From DASSCW01 sp036555005 (lineage in GTDB: Bacteria > Chloroflexota > Limnocylindria > QHBO01), in the NCBI GenBank assembly GCA_036555005.1, contig DATBME010000134.1, positions 1 to 7,216 of the forward strand: DNA of 7,216 nt. The letters are read 5' to 3'. The position numbers and the translations under genes are program-made. The notes under the pieces are model-generated. The model saw only the letters and a program-made list of their open reading frames with translations. It was not told the DNA's origin and did not search any database. Shown here one piece after another: positions 1 to 7,216 of the stretch (positions within the stretch are counted from its first letter, which is position 1; each line of letters starts with the position of its first letter).

Positions 1-1504
1 CGGACGCGTGCACCTGGGAGATGTCACGTGGGGGCCGACAGCTGGCCGGACGATCGACGCCGCCGGCCTGGTTGTCGCGCCGGGCTTCATCGATCTGCAT
101 TCGCACGGCGGGCTGGTGATCCTGGCCGATCCCCGCCACGAGCCGAAGGTGCGCCAGGGCGTCACCACCGAGATCGTGGGCGTGGACGGCAACGGCTACG
201 CACCCTTCGCGCACCGCCAGGACCTGCTCGACTTCGTCAGGCTCAATGCCGGCCTGGACGGCGACCCGCAGCTCGACTTCGACTGGGACACGGTCGCTTC
301 CTACCTGGACCGATACGACCGCGGGCAGGCGATCAACGTCGGGATCATGGTCGGCAACAGCGCCCTCCGGATCGGCGCCATCGGCTGGGACGACGAACCC
401 GCCGACGAACGCGCCGTCAGCGCCATGCGGGCGATGCTGCGCGAGGCCATGGAAGAGGGTGCGTTCGGCGTCTCATCCGGGCTGGACTACCCGCCCGGCT
501 CGTACGCCTCGACCGACGAGCTGGCCGCGCTCACGAACGAAGCGGCGCAGCACGGCGGCTTCTACCACACCCACGTCCGCTACCCGCTGGGCGATCGGTT
601 CCTGGATCCCTTCCGCGAGGCGATCGAGATCGGCCGTCGCGGCGAGGGACCGGCGCACATCACGCACTTCTATCACCGCCAGACCTTCCCCGGTTCGCCG
701 GACGAGATGCTGGCGCTGGTCGACGACGCCCGGGCGGCAGGCCAGGACGTCACCTTCGACGCCTACCCGTACGAGTGGGCCTCGACGCGGATGCTGATCC
801 AGCTGCCGCAGTGGGTGCAGGCGGGTGGACCGATGCGCCTCAAGGAGCGCCTGGCGGACACGGCGACCCGCGACCGCATCCGCAGCGAGATGGCCGCGCG
901 CGGGGCGGCCTATACCAGCGCCGCCGGCTGGGCGGACGTGCGGCTCGGCGCCTTCAGCCGGCCGGACAACGTCCGCTGGGAGTCCCGCACCCTGGCCGAC
1001 GTCATGGAGGAGACCGGTCGCGACGCGGTGGACGCCATCTGCGACCTGCTGCTCAGCGAGGACCTGCGCGTGGCCCAGGTGACGACCGGTCCCTGGACCG
1101 ATGGCCTGCGTCGCTTCCTGCCGCACCCGGCGGCCATGGTCGGCACCGATTCCACCTTCCTGGGTGACAAGCCGTCGCCGCGCACCTACGGCAGCTTCCC
1201 GCGCATCCTGGGCCAGTTCGTGCGCGAGGAGGCGATCCTGTCGCTGGAGGAGGCGGTGCACCGCATGACCGGCGCGCCGGCGGCGCGGCTCGGCTTGCGC
1301 GAGCGCGGCCTGCTGCGGGATGGCTTCGCCGCCGATGTGGTCGTCTTCGACGCCGGCCGGGTGCGGGCCAACGCCACGTATGAAGAGCCCCGGCAGTTCC
1401 CCGATGGCATCGAGTACGTGCTGGTGAATGGCGAGGTCGTGATCGACGGAGGGCGGCACACGGGTGCCACGCCGGGTCGCGCATTGCGCCACGGGCGGTC
1501 ATGA
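1..1504 (+). CDS. N-acyl-D-amino-acid deacylase (D-aminoacylase family amidohydrolase), 5' partial
   Basis: Zn-dependent amidohydrolase predicted to hydrolyse N-acyl-D-amino acids to the D-amino acid and a carboxylate, probably in the cytosol. The frame is open to the left edge. The first in-window start-like codon (GTG at 8) lies only 31 residues before the metal-binding HxH, whereas relatives have about 55-65 residues there, so roughly 25-30 residues are missing. Numbering from that GTG, I see HSH at 31-33, the family block GAFGVSSGLDYPPG at 151-164, HTH at 187-189, HITH at 217-220, GTDS at 379-382 (candidate catalytic Asp381), the RTYGSFPR block near 392, and the C-terminal ADVVVFD...GIEYVLVNG strand region at 442-474. 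By alignment from memory with Alcaligenes D-aminoacylase, the usual metal-bridging Cys is replaced by Asp60. Substrate (neutral, D-Asp or D-Glu type) cannot be read from sequence. The stop overlaps the next gene's ATG by 4 bp, suggesting translational coupling. Family assignment is firm; exact specificity is not. Confidence 0.88.
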   Translation, partial: GRVHLGDVTWGPTAGRTIDAAGLVVAPGFIDLHSHGGLVILADPRHEPKVRQGVTTEIVGVDGNGYAPFAHRQDLLDFVRLNAGLDGDPQLDFDWDTVASYLDRYDRGQAINVGIMVGNSALRIGAIGWDDEPADERAVSAMRAMLREAMEEGAFGVSSGLDYPPGSYASTDELAALTNEAAQHGGFYHTHVRYPLGDRFLDPFREAIEIGRRGEGPAHITHFYHRQTFPGSPDEMLALVDDARAAGQDVTFDAYPYEWASTRMLIQLPQWVQAGGPMRLKERLADTATRDRIRSEMAARGAAYTSAAGWADVRLGAFSRPDNVRWESRTLADVMEETGRDAVDAICDLLLSEDLRVAQVTTGPWTDGLRRFLPHPAAMVGTDSTFLGDKPSPRTYGSFPRILGQFVREEAILSLEEAVHRMTGAPAARLGLRERGLLRDGFAADVVVFDAGRVRANATYEEPRQFPDGIEYVLVNGEVVIDGGRHTGATPGRALRHGRS

Positions 1505-1908
1505 CCTTCCCGACCGACGAGGTGGAGCTGACCACCATCCTGGTTGTCTCGGACGTGGATCGGGCGCGCGACTTCTGGCGTGACGTGGTCGGCGCCGAGG
1601 TCTACCGCGAGTACGGCGGCACATCGTGCGTCCTGCGGCTGGCCGGCTCGTGGATCCTGCTGGTGACCGGCGGCGGCCCGACCGCCGACAAGCCGGACGT
1701 GACCTTCGCGGTGGCCGACGACGCGACCCACGTGGACCACGCCTTCACCATGCGGGTCGCCGATTGCCAGGCCGCCTACGAGACGCTCCGTCGGCGTGGC
1801 GCCGCGTTCCTGACGCCGCCGGTCAGCTCGCCCTGGGAGATTCGCGCCTTCTTCCGCGATCCGGACGGTCACCTGCTGGAGATCAGCGAGGCACGCACGC
1901 AGGGTTAG
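1501..1908 (+). CDS. VOC family protein (glyoxalase/bleomycin resistance/dioxygenase fold)
   Basis: A 135-residue protein, the usual size for one VOC domain made of two beta-alpha-beta-beta-beta modules. Module 1 starts with LTTILVVSDVDRARDFW (10-26) followed by the G-A-E-V-Y turn. Module 2 starts near 81 with FTMRVADCQAAYETL and ends in the signature DPDGHLLEI (120-128), where Glu127 is the usual C-terminal metal ligand. The first-strand position that is often His appears to be Thr11, and the second-module His position appears to be Ala81, with His80 one residue off, so the classical metal triad is incomplete or shifted. Function is therefore open: it may bind a ligand rather than act as a glyoxalase or dioxygenase. 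The ATG at 1501 overlaps the deacylase stop (ATGA), which supports this start and co-expression with the deacylase. No strong Shine-Dalgarno sequence precedes it. Confidence 0.88.
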   Translation: MTFPTDEVELTTILVVSDVDRARDFWRDVVGAEVYREYGGTSCVLRLAGSWILLVTGGGPTADKPDVTFAVADDATHVDHAFTMRVADCQAAYETLRRRGAAFLTPPVSSPWEIRAFFRDPDGHLLEISEARTQG

Positions 1909-1925
1909 GCGGGACGCCGCCGCGC

Positions 1926-1931
1926 TACGAT
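1926..1931 (+). promoter_or_regulatory. Possible -10 element of a leaderless promoter for the hydroxylase operon
   Basis: TACGAT fits the TANNNT form of a -10 hexamer and ends 6 bases before the ATG at 1938. Transcription starting 7 bases after the hexamer would begin exactly on the A of that ATG, giving a leaderless mRNA. This matches the absence of a Shine-Dalgarno sequence in the 29-bp gap between the VOC stop and this start. No convincing -35 box is visible 16-18 bp upstream, so it rests on one short motif and its spacing. Confidence 0.3.
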
Positions 1932-1937
1932 GCACCG

Positions 1938-4789
<2,852 letters not shown>

Positions 4790-4793
4790 GCCG

Positions 4794-5648
4794 ATGCCGC
4801 CCGAGCCGCCGGTCGTCTCGCCGCGCACGTTGGATGAGGCGTACCAGGTGCTGGCTGCGCTCCCGCATCGCCCGGTGGCCGGCGGCACCGACCTGCTGGT
4901 CCAGATCACCGGCGAGATCGGCGAACCGCCGGAGCGCGTCCTGGACCTCTGGGCGCTCGACGACCTGCGCGGCATCCGGATCGACGGGGATGCGCTCGTC
5001 ATCGGTGCGCTGACCACCTACACCCAGATCCGCCGCTCGCACGAGGTCGCCGAGTTCCTGCCCACGCTCGCCGAGGCAGCAGCCACCATCGGCGCCGCCC
5101 AGATCCAGAACCGGGGCACGCTGGGCGGGAACGCGGCCAACGCCTCACCCGCCGGCGACACGCTGCCGATCCTGCTGGCCGCCGACGCGGAGCTGGTGCT
5201 CGGCAGCGCGCGCGGCGAGCGCGTGGTGCCGGCCGCCGAGTTCTGGCCCTCCTACCGCACGACCGCGCTGGCGGCGGACGAGCTGATCCTGCGCATTCGC
5301 TTTCCGCTGGCCGGCCAGCGACATGTCCGCTTCCGCAAGGTGGGCACGCGTCGGGCGCAGGCCATCTCGAAGGTGGTCATGGCGCTCGCCTGGCAGCCCG
5401 GGGCGGAGGGGGCGTGGCGGGAGGTGCGGCTGGCGCTCGGCTCGGTGGCTGCCACGCCGGTGCGCTCGCCGCGCACCGAGGCTGTGATGGAGGGCGCGCC
5501 GCCGACGTCCGAAACGGCTGACCGCGCCGCCGATGCGCTGCGCGACGAGATCCAGCCGATCGACGATGTGCGCTCCACCGCTGACTACCGGCGCGAGGTG
5601 GCCGCCCGCGTGCTGCATCGGCTCATCCGCGACGAGGGAGGGTGGTGA
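4794..5648 (+). CDS. xdhB: Xanthine dehydrogenase-type FAD-binding (medium) subunit
   Basis: FAD subunit that passes electrons from the Fe-S subunit to the final acceptor (NAD+ or another). It has 284 residues, a usual size for this subunit. The first FAD-binding segment is PVAGGTDLL at 27-35, and the second is IGAAQIQNRGTLGGN followed by ASPAGD, at 99-122. The C-terminal CO dehydrogenase flavoprotein domain runs from about 175 (KVGTRRAQAISKV at 182-194) to the DDVRSTADYR block at 257-266, which is the conserved helix at the end of the family. An upstream extension of the frame to 4704 lies inside the Fe-S gene; the ATG at 4794, four bases after that gene's stop, is the better start and gives a normal N-terminus (TLDEAYQVLAAL). 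The spacer is TGAgccgATG with no Shine-Dalgarno sequence, so reinitiation by terminating ribosomes is likely. Symbol xdhB follows E. coli naming. Confidence 0.92.
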   Translation: MPPEPPVVSPRTLDEAYQVLAALPHRPVAGGTDLLVQITGEIGEPPERVLDLWALDDLRGIRIDGDALVIGALTTYTQIRRSHEVAEFLPTLAEAAATIGAAQIQNRGTLGGNAANASPAGDTLPILLAADAELVLGSARGERVVPAAEFWPSYRTTALAADELILRIRFPLAGQRHVRFRKVGTRRAQAISKVVMALAWQPGAEGAWREVRLALGSVAATPVRSPRTEAVMEGAPPTSETADRAADALRDEIQPIDDVRSTADYRREVAARVLHRLIRDEGGW

Positions 5649-6259
5649 CGTCGCCGCTGCTCCACCCGACGCGCGAAGATGTGCACGTCTTTCCGACCGC
5701 CGCCGACTTCCGCGCCTGGCTGAAGGGCAACCACGACACCGCCCGCGAGCTGTGGGTCGGCTACTACAAAAAGGGCGTGCCCAAGCAGTCCGTGACCTAC
5801 GCCCAGGCCGTGGAGGAAGCCCTCTGCTTCGGCTGGATCGACGGGCTGACGCGGCGCATCAATGACGAGATCAGCGCCAACCGCTACACCCCGCGTCGCA
5901 AGGGCAGCAGCTGGAGCGCCATCAACATCGCCAAGGTGGCCGAGCTGGAGGCAGCGAACCGGCTGCACCCGGCCGGGCGGCGCGCCTTCGAGGAGCGCGA
6001 TCGGCGCAAGGACGCCACGTACTCGTACGAGCGTCCGCCGGCTGAGCTGCCGCCGGACATGCTGGCCCGCCTGAAGGCGGACGCGAGGGCCTGGGCCTTC
6101 TGGGAGGGCGAGCAGCCCTCCTTCCGCAAGGGCGTCGCCCACTGGGTCACCGCCGGCAAGCGGCCGGAGACCAACGCACGACGCTTCGACGAGCTGCTGG
6201 AGCGGGCGCGCGCCGGGCAGCGCCCGAAGGCGTTCATCGTGGAGCGGCAGGATCGGTAG
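5642..6259 (+). CDS. YdeI/OmpD-associated family protein (OmdA domain)
   Basis: Protein of 205 residues matching the YdeI/OmpD-associated group, whose biochemical role is not settled. Family blocks visible are FPTAADFRAWL (17-27), YAQAVEEALCFGWIDG (53-68), RYTPRRKGSSWSAINIAKV (81-99), and the C-terminal segment from AWAFWEGEQPSFRKG through WVTAGKRPETNARRFDEL (150-185). The protein is rich in Arg and Lys and has no signal peptide or membrane segment, so it should be cytosolic. Two adjacent GTG codons, at 5642 and 5645, can start it. The second forms a GTGA overlap with the FAD-subunit stop, like the ATGA junctions elsewhere in the window, so 5645 is equally plausible. The purine-rich run GAGGGAGG at 5634-5641 is too close to act as a standard Shine-Dalgarno sequence for either. 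Its place after the hydroxylase genes suggests co-transcription but no obvious functional link. Confidence 0.85.
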   Translation: MVTSPLLHPTREDVHVFPTAADFRAWLKGNHDTARELWVGYYKKGVPKQSVTYAQAVEEALCFGWIDGLTRRINDEISANRYTPRRKGSSWSAINIAKVAELEAANRLHPAGRRAFEERDRRKDATYSYERPPAELPPDMLARLKADARAWAFWEGEQPSFRKGVAHWVTAGKRPETNARRFDELLERARAGQRPKAFIVERQDR

Positions 6260-6286
6260 GATGCGAGCCGCGCACAATCGAAGGAT

Positions 6287-6291
6287 GGAGG
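6287..6291 (+). promoter_or_regulatory. Shine-Dalgarno sequence of the membrane protein gene, in the 42-bp gap
   Basis: GGAGG lies 10 bases before the ATG at 6302. It is the clearest ribosome binding site in the window and fixes that start. It sits in or next to the loop of a small possible hairpin, with 6283-6287 pairing to 6293-6297 and one G-T pair. The gap also holds TAGGAT at 6257-6262 and CACAAT at 6273-6278, either of which might be a -10 hexamer, but neither has a recognisable -35 box, so a promoter here is only a possibility. Confidence 0.55.
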
Positions 6292-6301
6292 CTATCCGCC
6301 C

Positions 6302-6772
6302 ATGGACTGGCTCACGTTCGGGGTCCAGTGGCTGCACGTGCTGCTGGGCATCACCTGGTTCGGCTACGCGATTGCGATCTACTTCCTGGTCCGCCCGGCC
6401 ATCAACCAGGAGCCGGAGGCGCAGCAGCGGCTGACCTACACGCGCATGGGGGCGCTCGCCGCCCGCGTCATGCCGTTCGTGTCGTTGGGGGTGCTGCTGC
6501 TCGGCATCGTTCGCGGCACGGTGCTGGGACCGATCCAGTCGGTCGAGGCGGCCTTCACCACGGCGTACGGCATCACCTGGCTGGTCGCCCTGGTGGTGAC
6601 GATCGGCCTGATCGTGAATGGCGCGCGTAACATCGGCCCCACCTTCGTCGGCCTGGCGGACACGCCCGACTACCCCGCCGCCGCGGCGCGCCTGGTGCGC
6701 CTGTCGCAGATCGACCTGGTGATGTTCGCGATCGTCTTCACCTGCATGATCCTGATGCGCTTCGGGTTCTGA
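6302..6772 (+). CDS. Four-helix integral membrane protein, CopD/DUF2269-like
   Basis: A 156-residue, strongly hydrophobic protein with four predicted transmembrane helices at about 7-30, 52-70, 85-106 and 134-153. There is no cleavable signal peptide. Helix 1 begins with WLHVLLGITWFGYAI, in which His12 and the W-L-H-V-x-x-G-I-x-W-x-G pattern resemble helix 1 of several small inner-membrane families (CopD-like, DUF2269, and the membrane part of the urate oxidase PuuD). From sequence alone I cannot choose among them, and a single His does not prove haem or metal binding. The start is set by GGAGG 10 bases upstream. The stop is followed four bases later by malate synthase, so the two are probably co-transcribed. 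No specific function is assigned. Confidence 0.78.
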   Translation: MDWLTFGVQWLHVLLGITWFGYAIAIYFLVRPAINQEPEAQQRLTYTRMGALAARVMPFVSLGVLLLGIVRGTVLGPIQSVEAAFTTAYGITWLVALVVTIGLIVNGARNIGPTFVGLADTPDYPAAAARLVRLSQIDLVMFAIVFTCMILMRFGF

Positions 6773-6776
6773 GCCG

Positions 6777-7216
6777 ATGGCTGACGAGGCGCCGGGCGTC
6801 CAGCTCACGACCACCGCCGAGCACGCGGACGCCGTCCTGACGCCCGAGGCGCTGGGCTTCGTGGCGCAGCTGCATCGGTCCTTCAACCAGCGTCGTCAGC
6901 GCCTGCTGGGTGAGCGCCGCGATCGACAGGCGCGCTTCGACGCCGGGGAGCTGCCCGACTTCCTGCCGAACACCCACGAAGTCCGCTCCGACCCGGACTG
7001 GCGCGTCGCGCCCGCGCCGCCCGACTTCGACGACCGGCGGGTGGAGATCACGGGACCGGTGGAGCCGAAGATGATGATCAACGCCCTCAACTCCGGGGCG
7101 AAGGTGTTCATGGGCGACTTCGAGGACGCCCTCTCCCCCACCTGGCAGAACGTGGTGACCGGCCACTGGGCGGTGGCGGAGGCGGTGCGGCGACGGCTCA
7201 CCTTCCAGACCGATGA
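6777..7216 (+). CDS. aceB: Malate synthase A, N-terminal part (3' truncated by window end)
   Basis: Condenses glyoxylate with acetyl-CoA to give malate and CoA, in the glyoxylate shunt or to consume glyoxylate from purine breakdown. Only 146 codons plus two bases are present; the full family length is about 530 residues. The ATG at 6777 follows the previous stop by four bases. The N-terminal helical region (LTPEALGFVAQLHRSF, 21-36) leads to LPDFLPNTHEVRSDPDW (59-75), then DDRRVEITGPVEPKM (85-99), INALNSGAKVFMGDFED (101-117) and SPTWQN (120-125). These match the start of the TIM-barrel core of malate synthase A as in E. coli AceB. The terminal TGA letters of the window are out of frame (GAT then GA), so this is not a stop. 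The catalytic Arg and Asp and the acetyl-CoA site are mostly beyond the edge. Its isocitrate lyase partner is not in view. Confidence 0.93.
   Translation, partial: MADEAPGVQLTTTAEHADAVLTPEALGFVAQLHRSFNQRRQRLLGERRDRQARFDAGELPDFLPNTHEVRSDPDWRVAPAPPDFDDRRVEITGPVEPKMMINALNSGAKVFMGDFEDALSPTWQNVVTGHWAVAEAVRRRLTFQTD

Noticed and set aside
473..1492. Minus-strand open frame of 339 codons opposite the deacylase
   Set aside because: The plus-strand frame carries all amidohydrolase motifs; this frame has none and shows composition typical of an antisense shadow.
1626..1937. Upstream extension of the large subunit to a start near 1626
   Set aside because: The added 104 residues are Arg/Gly-rich, lie out of frame inside the VOC gene and have no counterpart in the family; the ATG at 1938 fits better.
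6260..6301. Terminator or attachment site in the largest intergenic gap
   Set aside because: Only a five-pair stem with a G-T pair is visible, with no T-rich run and no tRNA or repeat, so neither call is supported.
5585..6886. A 433-codon minus-strand open frame spanning the YdeI-like gene, the membrane gene and the start of malate synthase
   Set aside because: It runs antisense across three recognisable genes and their gap, has low-complexity His/Arg/Gly content and matches no family; it is a GC-rich shadow.
7213..7216. Apparent TGA stop at the very end of the window
   Set aside because: It is out of frame with malate synthase, whose last codons read ACC GAT GA; the gene continues beyond the window.

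Overview
The window is a GC-rich (roughly 70% by eye), tightly packed bacterial chromosome segment. All seven recognisable genes lie on the + strand. The first is cut by the left edge and the last by the right edge. Codon third positions are almost all G or C. Genes meet through ATGA or GTGA overlaps or 4-bp spacers, and strong Shine-Dalgarno sequences are scarce. Composition and gene content suit a high-GC soil or freshwater lineage such as Chloroflexota (Limnocylindria-like) or Actinomycetota. That placement is inference; no phylogenetic marker is present. I see no RNA gene, mobile element, CRISPR array, repeat family or convincing terminator.

Layout. (1) Positions 1-1504: an N-acyl-D-amino-acid deacylase of the amidohydrolase superfamily, missing its N-terminus. 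It overlaps by 4 bp (2) a small single-domain VOC (glyoxalase/dioxygenase fold) protein at 1501-1908. After a 29-bp gap with a possible leaderless promoter comes (3) a three-gene molybdenum hydroxylase of the xanthine dehydrogenase type: the molybdopterin subunit (1938-4325), the [2Fe-2S] subunit (4322-4789) and the FAD subunit (4794-5648). (4) A YdeI/OmpD-associated family protein (5642-6259) overlaps the FAD gene. (5) After a 42-bp gap holding a good Shine-Dalgarno sequence comes a four-helix membrane protein (6302-6772). (6) Four bases later malate synthase A begins (6777) and runs off the right edge.

How they may work together. The hydroxylase carries the residue trio typical of xanthine dehydrogenases (Glu, Arg, Glu at 257, 367 and 712), so oxidation of a purine such as hypoxanthine or xanthine to urate is the best guess. 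Purine ring breakdown ends in glyoxylate, and malate synthase condenses glyoxylate with acetyl-CoA. A purine-to-malate salvage locus is therefore a reasonable hypothesis, but the intermediate enzymes (urate oxidase, allantoinase and so on) are not in the window. The deacylase, VOC and YdeI-like proteins have no established place in that route.

I found no clearly new system. The points most worth a second look are the proline-rich tail of the molybdenum subunit, the Asp-for-Cys change at the deacylase metal site, the membrane protein coupled to malate synthase, and the possible leaderless promoter in front of the hydroxylase operon.
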